Origin: a virus
Length of the DNA stretch: 64,000 nucleotides
Reading direction: 5' to 3' (one strand)
Virus record (IMG/VR): IMGVR_UViG_3300005613_000046
Span: 1-64,000 of that record
In this document: positions 40,097 through 47,415 of the stretch, piece after piece
Position numbering within the stretch: the first letter of the stretch is position 1
Layout of the letters: every line of letters starts with the position of its first letter
Position numbers and translations under genes: made by a program
Notes under the pieces: model-generated
What the model was told of the DNA's origin: nothing
Database searches by the model: none
What the model saw: the letters and a program-made list of their open reading frames with translations, nothing else

Positions 40097-40509
40097 TATT
40101 TTGTTATTGCTAAGTATGTTAATGGAACAATTATAATTGCCGATATTATATTATATAAACCATTTTTGGTTTTAAGTCTTTTGTTTTCTTTTTTTAAATC
40201 TTCATTTTCAGATTTATAAATGTCGATTGCTTTGTTTTTTTCAGAAATAATTTCCCGATTTAAATTATCTTCTTTCTCCCATGATTCATTTTCTTTTTTT
40301 AATAAATCAACTTTTTTACTTAATTGGTAGGTTTCTTCTTTATATGTTTTCGACACCTCTTGAAGTTTGTCGTAGTTGTTTAGATCAATAAGAATTTTTT
40401 TAGCAACAGAATATGGAATACACATTTCAGTTGTATCTGAATTAGTTTTTTGTGAAAATACCAATACATTCACAAATAAGACCATTAAAAATATTATGTT
40501 TTTTTTCAT
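40096..40509 (-). CDS. Spanin-like protein with signal peptide, coiled coil and C-terminal membrane helix
   Basis: The ATG at 40509 gives a signal peptide (MKKNIIFLMVLFVNVLVFSQ); an earlier in-frame ATG at 40563 adds an unlikely polar extension. Residues 45-115 are coiled coil (KKENESWEKEDNLN...), and the end has a hydrophobic helix (LYNIISAIIIVPLTYLAI). A periplasmic coiled coil anchored at both ends fits a lysis or envelope-spanning role. It lies next to the type II membrane protein at 40511. Confidence 0.6.
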   Translation of the reverse strand: MKKNIIFLMVLFVNVLVFSQKTNSDTTEMCIPYSVAKKILIDLNNYDKLQEVSKTYKEETYQLSKKVDLLKKENESWEKEDNLNREIISEKNKAIDIYKSENEDLKKENKRLKTKNGLYNIISAIIIVPLTYLAITK

Positions 40510-40510
40510 A

Positions 40511-40864
40511 TTAAAAGTTATATCGTGTTTTAAATAAACTATCAATTTTTTTCTTGTCGGCACTTTTAATCTCGTCTTCTTTAATTGTATAATAATTATT
40601 TATTTCATTTCTTTGTAATCTAATTTTAGATATTTTACCGTCAATTTCCATAATTTGTGTTCTATAAACTTTAATAGAATCTTTTAAATCTTTTTGTAAT
40701 TTTTCAATATTTTTAACTTTTTCATCGATTTGGTCTAATTTATATTGATTCAACTCACTATGGTTCGGTGTTGGTGTAAAAACTCTAATTAATAAATAAA
40801 TAAAAATAACACCCAATATTGTTAGAGTAATTGTTTTCCAATTATATGTTAAAAAGTCTTTCAT
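40511..40864 (-). CDS. Type II membrane coiled-coil protein (i-spanin-like)
   Basis: One N-terminal membrane helix (ITLTILGVIFIYLLIRVF) precedes a long periplasmic coiled coil with KNIEKLQKDLKDSIKVYRTQ, ending KKIDSLFKTRYNF. This matches the layout of inner-membrane spanins (Rz-like). It is immediately upstream of a signal-peptide coiled-coil gene and 600 bases after the endolysin gene. The spanin role is inferred from layout, not homology. Confidence 0.6.
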   Translation of the reverse strand: MKDFLTYNWKTITLTILGVIFIYLLIRVFTPTPNHSELNQYKLDQIDEKVKNIEKLQKDLKDSIKVYRTQIMEIDGKISKIRLQRNEINNYYTIKEDEIKSADKKKIDSLFKTRYNF

Positions 40865-41436
40865 TAATTTTCTAATCTTGAAGCAACTATTTTACTCCAT
40901 TTTGTTTTAAATTTTTCGTAAAATGACTGAAGTTTTGGGATCATCTCTAAATATTTCTCGTCCAATTTCATCATATCACCGTTTATGTATATTCCATTTG
41001 GTTCTTTAATTGTAAAGAAGAATTCTAAATCCAATTCTAAGATTTTACCTGACCATTCAACGTTGTCATGATAAACATTTAATTTATCAAACTCAGATAG
41101 CTCGGCAACATCATTTCTAAACTCATCAACACTTTCAACAAACGCATTTTTTTCATCAGTTGTTAGTTGAATGTCTGACTTAGATTTTCCGTGTAGAATA
41201 ATAAGATTTCCTTGAACTTTATATGCCTTTTGTTTGTCCTTTGGTTTTCCAATTTCATCCGAATCTTTTTTTGGTCCATTTTCATCTTCAGTTTCAAATT
41301 CAACTTTTTCAGTCATTTGTTCATTCAACAATCCATATTGTCTTCTAATTTGAGACTTAGAACTTTCATTAATGTTTTTAGATAAAGCTCTTCTTGAAGC
41401 TTCAATCAAATTTTTTATTTCTTCGTAATTACTCAT
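40864..41436 (-). CDS. Putative virion protein with leader-like N-terminus, 190 aa
   Basis: Begins MSNYEEIKNLIEASRRALSK and reaches L-L-N-E-Q near residue 39, again an L-x-E site. A disordered acidic stretch (DENGPKKDSDEIGKPKDKQK) leads to a beta-rich domain with YKVQGNLIILHGKSKSDIQL and LNVYHDNVEWSGKILELDLEF. The end is basic helix. The fold and family are not identified; I infer a virion part because of the leader and neighbours. Confidence 0.55.
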   Translation of the reverse strand: MSNYEEIKNLIEASRRALSKNINESSKSQIRRQYGLLNEQMTEKVEFETEDENGPKKDSDEIGKPKDKQKAYKVQGNLIILHGKSKSDIQLTTDEKNAFVESVDEFRNDVAELSEFDKLNVYHDNVEWSGKILELDLEFFFTIKEPNGIYINGDMMKLDEKYLEMIPKLQSFYEKFKTKWSKIVASRLEN

Positions 41437-42022
41437 TTTCTAATAATTTATTAAATTTTTCAAAATCAAAAGCCGGACTGATGTCGGTGGCATATGAATC
41501 AAAATTAGATCTTGTTATAATACCCATAAAAGTTTCAATCCCTTTTATTTTGGTGTTATGTCCAACAAAATTCAAATTTATATTATGTTTCTTTGACAAT
41601 TCTTTACACAACTCACTAGTCTTTTCTAATTGTATGTCGGTATATGGTTGCCAAAAATAATAATCCCTCCACTTTCTATCTACTATCTTTTCTTTATAAA
41701 TATTACCAATCCAGTTTGAGTAATAATTTTTTAACGGAACTTTTTCTAACCACCCAAGATTTTCTAATGATATGATAATTGATTTATAGTTTAGTGTAAC
41801 ACTATTAAAATAATTACTATCAAGATTTTCTTCTAACAACTTTAAAATTTTTCCATCTCTACTCACAATATAATGTGGTAATCTTGGTGGTTTTCCTAAA
41901 AATCTATACCTTAAAGAGACCATATAATCGATCAATGTTCGTGATGTATGAACAAGAATTATTTGAGTTTTCTTGTCGACCTTTGAATAGTTTACCTCGA
42001 ACTTTTGCTCTATTACATTCAT
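41429..42022 (-). CDS. N-acetylmuramoyl-L-alanine amidase (endolysin)
   Basis: The 197 residues match the amidase_2/PGRP fold: VHTSRT with zinc ligand His-25, RLPHYIVSRDGKI, SIIISLENLGW, and NFVGHNTKIKG with His-155, then ATDISPAF with Asp-180 as the third ligand. The usual GHR/DPG signature is altered but the three metal ligands remain. It cleaves between muramic acid and the peptide. There is no signal peptide, so it needs a holin. The spanin-like genes next to it complete a lysis cassette. Confidence 0.85.
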   Translation of the reverse strand: MNVIEQKFEVNYSKVDKKTQIILVHTSRTLIDYMVSLRYRFLGKPPRLPHYIVSRDGKILKLLEENLDSNYFNSVTLNYKSIIISLENLGWLEKVPLKNYYSNWIGNIYKEKIVDRKWRDYYFWQPYTDIQLEKTSELCKELSKKHNINLNFVGHNTKIKGIETFMGIITRSNFDSYATDISPAFDFEKFNKLLENE

Positions 42023-42025
42023 ATA

Positions 42026-43372
42026 TTACTTTTTATATGATAATACTCTTGTGTTTTCTTCTTCTTTAGATTCTTCTGGAGTGACTCTAACTTCAATTAT
42101 CTTTTCAACTTCTTTGATTACTTCAACAGGAACCTCAACGATCTTTTCAACCTCAACAATTCTATCAACAGGAACCTCAACGATCTTTTCAACCTCAACA
42201 ATTTTATCTACAGGAATGTGAATAATTTTTTCAACCTCAGTTGGGACTTCAACGATCTTTTCAACTTCTCTAATAACTTCAAAGGGAACTTCACGAACAA
42301 CTTCAACAACTCTATCAACAGGAACTTCACGAACTACTTCAACAACTCTATCTACAGGAACTTCAACTATTTTTTCAACTTCCACAATCTTTTCAACCTC
42401 AACGATTCTATCAACAGGAACCTCAACAATCTTCTCAACTTCCACAATTTTTTCAATAACTTCAGGTTCAACTTGTGGTGTATCGATGGGATAAAAATAA
42501 CTTTCAGGAACCTCAACTTCATCTTGAAACGGGTATTCTTCATATTCAGGTTTAATCTCGTCCTCTTCTTTTCTTCTGAAATGTTTGAATGCTTGGTTTG
42601 TTGAAATCACAAGGGCTATTGCCAAAGGATCGAAAACAAAAATCAAAGTTAGAATAAAGAAGTTTGCGGTTTTTTTAATTTCCCATCCTGTAATTTCACT
42701 TAGATATTTAATGGCTCCTAACTCACCAGTTTCAATTTCTTTTGACGAAATGTCCAAAATCTGAATATCCAAATTTGTAATACTATCATTTAACGCATCA
42801 ATTCTTGATGTAATAGTATCTCTATTTTGTTGAGCAATTTTTAATTGTGATTCAAAAGCTCTTCTATTTCCAGCATTTGCTCTTGTCACAACTTGACCTG
42901 ATTGTCTATCTACACTTTGTGTTGTTGTATTTGTTGAAAGGGCGTTTCTTAAACTTGTTATATCTTTATCTAACCCTTTCTTTTCTTTTTGATATTCTTT
43001 TTTGATTTCTTCAAATCTTCCTTTTTTTACCTCAATATTTTCAACTTTTTTATTGTTAATCTCAAGACCCGCAATACTTTTTTGAAACCCTGTCGCCAAA
43101 AGTCCGTAAATACCTATGGAAGTTAAAATCGATAATGTGACAAGTGCCAATGTTAGATATGTTTTTAACACACCATAAACTTTAGTCCAACTATCGTGAA
43201 GATAAGTGGCGATCGCCATTTTGGATATTTCTAAAAATGATCCCATTATAATCACAGGGATTGCAACTCCTGAAAATATGATTGAAAGTCCGTATACACT
43301 ATAATATGCCGCAGTTCCTGATAGTCCAAGTGCGCAGAACAATAAGAGCCATGGTAAAAATTTACTATTCAT
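42026..43372 (-). CDS. Four-pass membrane protein with VEKIVEVP repeat tail
   Basis: Residues 5-25, 30-50 and 70-95 are hydrophobic helices, a coiled coil lies near 110-200, and a fourth helix lies near 240-262. The last 140 residues are a tandem repeat of the type VEKIVEVPVDRIVEV, with 4-residue charge periodicity. The repeats are shared with the gene at 52809-53780, but nothing else is. The tail would lie in the cytoplasm or the periplasm and could be a beta-rich or coiled spacer. The late-type box is at 43385-43392. I do not know its role; it may anchor a phage structure to the membrane. Confidence 0.7.
   Translation of the reverse strand: MNSKFLPWLLLFCALGLSGTAAYYSVYGLSIIFSGVAIPVIIMGSFLEISKMAIATYLHDSWTKVYGVLKTYLTLALVTLSILTSIGIYGLLATGFQKSIAGLEINNKKVENIEVKKGRFEEIKKEYQKEKKGLDKDITSLRNALSTNTTTQSVDRQSGQVVTRANAGNRRAFESQLKIAQQNRDTITSRIDALNDSITNLDIQILDISSKEIETGELGAIKYLSEITGWEIKKTANFFILTLIFVFDPLAIALVISTNQAFKHFRRKEEDEIKPEYEEYPFQDEVEVPESYFYPIDTPQVEPEVIEKIVEVEKIVEVPVDRIVEVEKIVEVEKIVEVPVDRVVEVVREVPVDRVVEVVREVPFEVIREVEKIVEVPTEVEKIIHIPVDKIVEVEKIVEVPVDRIVEVEKIVEVPVEVIKEVEKIIEVRVTPEESKEEENTRVLSYKK
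42086..42480 (-). repeat. Tandem coding repeats for VEKIVEVPVDRIVEV units
   Basis: Reading the minus strand, GAA/GTT/ATT-rich codons repeat in units of about 24-45 bases. The underlying DNA is similar but not identical, and the plus strand appears as TTCAACAATTT-like repeats. This should not be read as CRISPR. Confidence 0.7.
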
Positions 43373-43384
43373 TGTTTTTATTTT

Positions 43385-43392
43385 ATAAATAT
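43385..43392 (-). promoter_or_regulatory. ATATTTAT late-type box
   Basis: ATATTTAT on the minus strand lies 12 bases before the ATG at 43372. Confidence 0.4.
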
Positions 43393-43483
43393 CAAAATAA
43401 TTAATTTGACATGAAATATAAACCCTATAAAGATAGAATTGGGGTTTACCTTGGTGAGTTCATTATTTAATAATTTTTTTAAG

Positions 43484-43491
43484 ATATTTAT
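43484..43491 (+). promoter_or_regulatory. ATATTTAT late-type box (plus strand)
   Basis: ATATTTAT lies five bases before the ATG at 43497; with 43385 it makes a divergent late-type control region. Confidence 0.4.
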
Positions 43492-43496
43492 TTTAT

Positions 43497-44120
43497 ATGA
43501 AAAATTTAATTAAAAATATTTTAAATGAATATTTTAATGAAAAAAATATAATATTACGTGAGATAAATTTACCTGATAGAATTTTTAATTTATTAATCAC
43601 AGAAGGAACTGCCACAGTAAAGATACCAGAAGGGTTGGAGTCTTCATTAAAAAAATACATTTCTAAAAAATTTAATTGGCCTCCCACTGTCGATTCAAAA
43701 TGGTGTAGTGATATAAAAGAAAAAATTAATAAAGATGGGAGACTAGTTAAATCTTGTAATAAAATATTCGAAATTGAATTGACTAATCATTGGTTAAAAA
43801 GACTTTTTAGAAAAAACGAACCTGAATACCAAAAAGGCGGAAAATTTCAAAATAAAAAATTTGAAAACCCAAAGAAAACCGAGGGTATTGATTTATTTTT
43901 CAATAGTTCCAAAAAAATAAATGATTTTATAGATAATTCTCATAATTGGCAAGTCAATGATTCAAAACTTATATTATTAACTGATTTAAGTAATAAGTAT
44001 CAAGTTATAATAGAGTTAAAAAAAGAAAAAAGATCAAATTATATTGCAAGGTTTATAACACAAATTAAGGGTGAAAAATTTTTCGATACACCAGAATTAA
44101 GAAAATCAATAAGATTATAA
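43497..44120 (+). CDS. Leader-like protein with I-T-E-G site, 207 aa
   Basis: The N-terminus MKNLIKNILNEYFNEKNIIL then LLITEGTATV contains an I-T-E before Gly, a perfect T4 gp21-type site (I/L-x-E then G/A). The protein is basic, and its middle holds DLFFNSSKKINDFID and a ELKKEKRSNYIARFITQIKG block. A terminator-like hairpin follows the stop, but its T-run lies on the opposite strand. Function unknown. Confidence 0.6.
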   Translation: MKNLIKNILNEYFNEKNIILREINLPDRIFNLLITEGTATVKIPEGLESSLKKYISKKFNWPPTVDSKWCSDIKEKINKDGRLVKSCNKIFEIELTNHWLKRLFRKNEPEYQKGGKFQNKKFENPKKTEGIDLFFNSSKKINDFIDNSHNWQVNDSKLILLTDLSNKYQVIIELKKEKRSNYIARFITQIKGEKFFDTPELRKSIRL

Positions 44121-44146
44121 AAAAAGGGTGGATTTTACTCCACCCT
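44118..44146 (-). terminator. Intrinsic terminator of the 44.1-44.36 kb unit
   Basis: On the minus strand AGGGTGGA pairs with TCCACCCT and is followed by a seven-T run. This end, with the promoter at 44328, bounds a short minus-strand transcript. Confidence 0.75.
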
Positions 44147-44255
44147 AATTGATTTCATATCGAGAAATCGGTCGTCCATTGGGCTGTGTATGGATAAGCC
44201 GGTGATCACCACATTTCTGTGTATTCAGTGAATGTCCCTCTTTTTCGATCACCAT
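44145..44255 (-). CDS. 36-residue sORF in the promoter/terminator-bounded unit
   Basis: The frame reads MVIEKEGHSLNTQKCGDHRL followed by IHTQPNGRPISRYEIN. A GGTAGGGTT sequence gives an unusual purine-rich RBS three bases before the ATG. The stop sits inside the terminator hairpin. The RNA is about 200 bases, so it may equally be a structured noncoding RNA. The conservation of this peptide would settle which. Confidence 0.45.
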   Translation of the reverse strand: MVIEKEGHSLNTQKCGDHRLIHTQPNGRPISRYEIN

Positions 44256-44327
44256 AACCCTACCTAAGCAGGATTATGAAACTTTTTTAATGGAAAGCCA
44301 CAAAACCAATTGTCTAATTCAACACTA
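44148..44327 (-). ncRNA. Candidate short RNA or small mRNA leader (see finding)
   Basis: The minus strand between the 44328 promoter and the 44118 terminator yields a roughly 200-base transcript. It contains GTGATC...GATCACC (pairing of distant halves) and several short stems, but no tRNA, tmRNA or 6S signature that I recognise. Its only ORF is the 36-residue frame. Assignment as RNA gene is inferred from bounds, not family. Confidence 0.35.
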
Positions 44328-44357
44328 CAAAGATAATACAATTTTTTAAACCGCCAA
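44328..44357 (-). promoter_or_regulatory. Bacteroidota-type promoter TTG-N19-TATCTTTG
   Basis: TTG, 19 bases, TATCTTTG, and ACACTACAAAGATA on the plus strand, identical to the segment at 1994-2005. It points into the 44.1-44.3 kb unit. Confidence 0.75.
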
Positions 44358-44365
44358 AAATTATT

Positions 44366-45166
44366 TTATAAATAGTCAAATAATTCAGAAGAGTCGTTTC
44401 GTAGTCGACGAAGAGCCTTTTCTTTGATCTGACGAACTCTTTCTTTGGTTAGACCAAAGTCTGAACCAATGTCCTCCAAAGTTCGTGGTGTCCCACTTAA
44501 ACCAAAGTAATCGGCTACGATAACCTTCTCACGATCATCCAATACGTGTAAAAGTTTCATTAACTTATCTTTTAGAACATCTTTGGTGTCAAATACCGCA
44601 TCAGGTAATTCGGCATCCTTATTCTCAATCATATCAATCAAAGTATCACCATCTTCATTAATATTCATATCAAGATCTATTATTGAAGGTAGTGTTGAAA
44701 ACTTATCCTCAAGTTTTTTTCCTGATTGTTCCACCTCTTTTTTTGCCCTTTGTAGATCTTGAACTACATTGACCGGTAGACGAATTGTTCTTGCGTTATC
44801 ATTTAACGATTGAATGATTGATTGTTTGATCCACCATACACCATAAGAAATGAAACGTAAATCTTTGTTCCAATCAAAGTTTTTAATCGCCTTCATAAGT
44901 CCAAGGTTTCCTTCAGCAATAAGATCTGACATATCAAGTCCTTGATTTTGATATTGTTTTGCAACCGTAATAACAAAACGAAGATTTCCTTCAATAAGTT
45001 CCCTTTCTATTCTTTTTCGTTCAGATGTGGGAGTATCTTCTGACTTCATTTTTTTTGCCAGTTCTCGCTCTCGTTCTGCAGTCATTACCTTAATTTTTCT
45101 AATGTCTCTAAGGTAGTGTTGAAGTTCGTCTTGATTAATGTGTGCTCCTGTGTTTTTGTCTTTCAT
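44366..45166 (-). CDS. RNA polymerase sigma-70 family factor (RpoD/SigA-like, phage-encoded)
   Basis: The 266 residues contain region 1.2 (ELQHYLRDIRKIKVMTAERE), region 2 from about 56-125 with DLIAEGNLGLMKAIKNFDW and YGVWWIKQSIIQSL (2.4), region 3, and region 4 with RTLEDIGSDFGLTKERVRQI and KALRRLR. Region 1.1 is missing, as in small sigma factors. It would direct the host RNA polymerase to phage promoters. The ATATTTAT class seen here is the natural candidate. The gene ends just downstream of the promoter for the 44-kb RNA. Confidence 0.93.
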   Translation of the reverse strand: MKDKNTGAHINQDELQHYLRDIRKIKVMTAERERELAKKMKSEDTPTSERKRIERELIEGNLRFVITVAKQYQNQGLDMSDLIAEGNLGLMKAIKNFDWNKDLRFISYGVWWIKQSIIQSLNDNARTIRLPVNVVQDLQRAKKEVEQSGKKLEDKFSTLPSIIDLDMNINEDGDTLIDMIENKDAELPDAVFDTKDVLKDKLMKLLHVLDDREKVIVADYFGLSGTPRTLEDIGSDFGLTKERVRQIKEKALRRLRNDSSELFDYL

Positions 45167-45175
45167 GTATTTGTA

Positions 45176-45700
45176 TTATAGTGATTTTGAGTATTCTTCT
45201 AACTTTTGTTTTTCTAATTCCGATAATGAGTCCATTCCTTCTTGACTGATCTTATCAAGTAATTCGTCAAGTGTCATATTACATACTTCATTTTTTTTAA
45301 TATTTAATATGAAATCCGCAATATCAAAAAACCCATCAGGATTTTTATTAAGATCAATTTTTGGTATTCTTAATTTTTTTTGTTTTGGTTTTGGCGTGGT
45401 ATTCTTTAACGATAATAAATCGTTTAGGTTGTCTTCGTCCAAATTTGAAACCGTTTTTGTTGGTTTTTTGGTTAAAAAATATTCAAACCCTCCCACTTCT
45501 TCATTAATAAAGAATAATACATCTTGGATATCCTCAATTGGTCCTTTAGCATCAAAATGAAAAATGGCGTGTTTTGGTCCATACAAGAACTTAACAGTTC
45601 CTGATGCCAAATTTTCTGAGATCATTGTTGCAATTTGTTGTGTTTTGTTTTCAGAGTCCTCAATCGTCTCGTCGTAATAAGAAAAAAGTAAGTAATTCAT
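45176..45700 (-). CDS. Hypothetical protein with C-terminal DUF6576-like motif
   Basis: Starts MNYLLFSYYDETIEDSENKT. The final 35 residues, TLDELLDKISQEGMDSLSEL and then EKQKLEEYSKSL, match the widespread Bacteroidota motif LDxILDKIxxxGxxSLTxxExxxLxxxS (DUF6576-like), which binds proteins at membranes or ribosomes in other contexts. The first 100 residues may be a separate alpha/beta domain. It is transcribed from a promoter at 45722 and probably with the sigma factor. Its role is unknown. Confidence 0.65.
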   Translation of the reverse strand: MNYLLFSYYDETIEDSENKTQQIATMISENLASGTVKFLYGPKHAIFHFDAKGPIEDIQDVLFFINEEVGGFEYFLTKKPTKTVSNLDEDNLNDLLSLKNTTPKPKQKKLRIPKIDLNKNPDGFFDIADFILNIKKNEVCNMTLDELLDKISQEGMDSLSELEKQKLEEYSKSL

Positions 45701-45721
45701 GTGTGTTTTTTAATTGTTCTA

Positions 45722-45754
45722 CAAATATACGAATAAAATTCAGTTTTGTTTCAA
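45722..45754 (-). promoter_or_regulatory. Bacteroidota-type promoter TTG-N22-TATATTTG
   Basis: -7 TATATTTG, with a TTG at a 22-base spacing. It drives the gene at 45176 and probably the sigma factor after it. Confidence 0.55.
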
Positions 45755-45771
45755 CTGATTGACATTTTTTT

Positions 45772-46191
45772 TTACTCAAATGAGTAATCATATGTTAAAG
45801 CATCGTGACAAACAATATTCTTGTTTACGATCTCTAATATTTCAGGTGTCGGTTCAGGACCTGCCAGTCGTTTTCTACATTCAATAACATTATCTTCCAT
45901 AAGTTCAACACCATATGTGGTTCTAAGGGCCTGTTCTATAGAACATCCACTTCGTTCCATCTTTCTAATAACAACCTCAGATAAGAATTGTCCATCACCA
46001 CATGAGTTATCTAAGAATGTTTTATTTGGGTCTGAAAATAAAGTGGGATCACTTTCTTCTAACTTATCTAACATTTCTTGAACTAAGTGTTGTGGTGTAA
46101 AAACTTCTGCAGTTTGTTTTATACGAAGTTTGTCACGATCAACACCTGACATATATACTCTATTTCTAATATGTTGGGTGTAACTATTCAT
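45772..46191 (-). CDS. N6-methyltransferase-like fragment lacking the NPPY motif
   Basis: The ATG at 46191 (MNSYTQHIRNRVYMSGVDRD) is chosen because it overlaps the end of the next methyltransferase gene. FTPQHLVQEMLDKL and FLDNSCGDGQFLSEVV are the SAM-binding motifs X and I of an N6 DNA methyltransferase, but the chain ends at NIVCHDALTY before a catalytic NPPY would appear. It is probably a truncated or split methyltransferase, or a SAM-binding partner of the 404-residue protein. Confidence 0.7.
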   Translation of the reverse strand: MNSYTQHIRNRVYMSGVDRDKLRIKQTAEVFTPQHLVQEMLDKLEESDPTLFSDPNKTFLDNSCGDGQFLSEVVIRKMERSGCSIEQALRTTYGVELMEDNVIECRKRLAGPEPTPEILEIVNKNIVCHDALTYDYSFE

Positions 46192-47398
46192 CAATAAACT
46201 CCCTCCAAAAATCTTTTCTAAATTTAGAAACAACTTTATGATTAACAGTCAACTGACCAACAGCACACAACTCCATTAGATCTTTAAACTTTTTACTGTC
46301 AAGTGCCTTTTTAATATTAGATAAATTTCCAACATCATCGACGATTGCGTATGCAAATTGTGTTAATCCATATTCGCCAGTTTCATCCACGTAATTACCA
46401 ATAGATGAAATACGACCATTACTCCAAATAACTTTTGGTTTACCAAAATGACCTTTTTGATTAGTTGATGAATAATAAAAAGTTGGTTGACTTAAATAAT
46501 CAACAGTATAAACAATAGGATAGATATAATCATCTGTTTGAGTTTTTGACATCCATTTTTTACGAGTTTCATAATCAGAATAACTATGAATCATTTCAAC
46601 GGTTTTTTCACCTTCTTTTGCAAATAAAATAGATAATAAATCGATTCCCCCATTTGGTATAAACTCTAATTCGTCCAAAACTAATTGTTTAACTTGACCA
46701 TCTTGAAATCTAACAGTAGTTTCCGATCCATTATTTGGTGTGTTTTGGAGTACGTAATAATCATAACGTGTTTCCGCTCCAAATGTTTTCATACCATCTT
46801 TTTCATTATGAATTGATAAGAATGACACTTTTTTAGATCGTATTACTTCTTGAACGTCTTTAAATTTACCTGTAATATTTCTCCAACCGGATGGATGAAT
46901 TAGTGATAGATAACCCCCTTCAGTTAATAAATCTATAGATATGTGAAAAAATTTATTCCACAATGGTTCTGTTTTTTTAGGTCCCACTTTTTCTTGATAT
47001 GGCGAATTTCCAATTACAACATCAAATCTCATTTTAGTCTTATACAATAAGTAATCCCCTTCGATTACATTTATAAATCCCTGTCTACGTAATTGTCGAC
47101 AGAGCCACGGGTTTATTTCATTTAAGTATAACATATTTTCTAAAATATGTCTACTTCTTTCCTCATTATTTATAAATATCGTTGAAAGTCCTTCCATGTA
47201 TCTCCAATAAAGAATGATGGCATGTGTTCCGTGACCCGCAGCGGGTATTAACCATTTTGTATTTGGAATGGTATAATCACACGGTATCTTATCTATTTGA
47301 TTCTCACATAACCAAATAGGTGTAGGTCCATCAATACCTTCAAATCCCCTGAAGTATTCAGAGTTACGATCGGATTTAAGTTTATCAATTGTAATCAT
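46184..47398 (-). CDS. N6-adenine DNA methyltransferase, Eco57I-like
   Basis: Motif I is PNTKWLIPAAGHGTHA near residues 47-62, and motif IV is FDVVIGNSPYQE near 125-136 (NSPY variant of NPPY). A long C-terminal region without known catalytic residues could serve target recognition (LIHPSGWRNITGKFKDVQEV). The class fits Eco57I-type or other type II/IIG enzymes. A helicase gene lies upstream and a second methyltransferase-like fragment overlaps the end. The group may modify phage DNA. Confidence 0.8.
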   Translation of the reverse strand: MITIDKLKSDRNSEYFRGFEGIDGPTPIWLCENQIDKIPCDYTIPNTKWLIPAAGHGTHAIILYWRYMEGLSTIFINNEERSRHILENMLYLNEINPWLCRQLRRQGFINVIEGDYLLYKTKMRFDVVIGNSPYQEKVGPKKTEPLWNKFFHISIDLLTEGGYLSLIHPSGWRNITGKFKDVQEVIRSKKVSFLSIHNEKDGMKTFGAETRYDYYVLQNTPNNGSETTVRFQDGQVKQLVLDELEFIPNGGIDLLSILFAKEGEKTVEMIHSYSDYETRKKWMSKTQTDDYIYPIVYTVDYLSQPTFYYSSTNQKGHFGKPKVIWSNGRISSIGNYVDETGEYGLTQFAYAIVDDVGNLSNIKKALDSKKFKDLMELCAVGQLTVNHKVVSKFRKDFWREFIDE

Positions 47399-47402
47399 AC
47401 TA

Positions 47403-47410
47403 CAAATATA
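47403..47410 (-). promoter_or_regulatory. TATATTTG -7 box at the methyltransferase start
   Basis: TAnnTTTG box four bases before the ATG at 47398, in the tail of the helicase gene; no clear -33. Confidence 0.35.
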
Positions 47411-47415
47411 TAAAA

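Noticed and set aside
42086-42480. Possible CRISPR-like array
   Set aside because: The repeats are in-frame coding units of variable sequence and spacing, with no unique spacers and no cas genes.
42218-42604. Asn/Phe-rich plus-strand open frame opposite the VEKIVEVP tail
   Set aside because: It is the antisense image of the coding repeats (GAA/GTT/ATT repeats give AAC/TTT codons) and has no start context.
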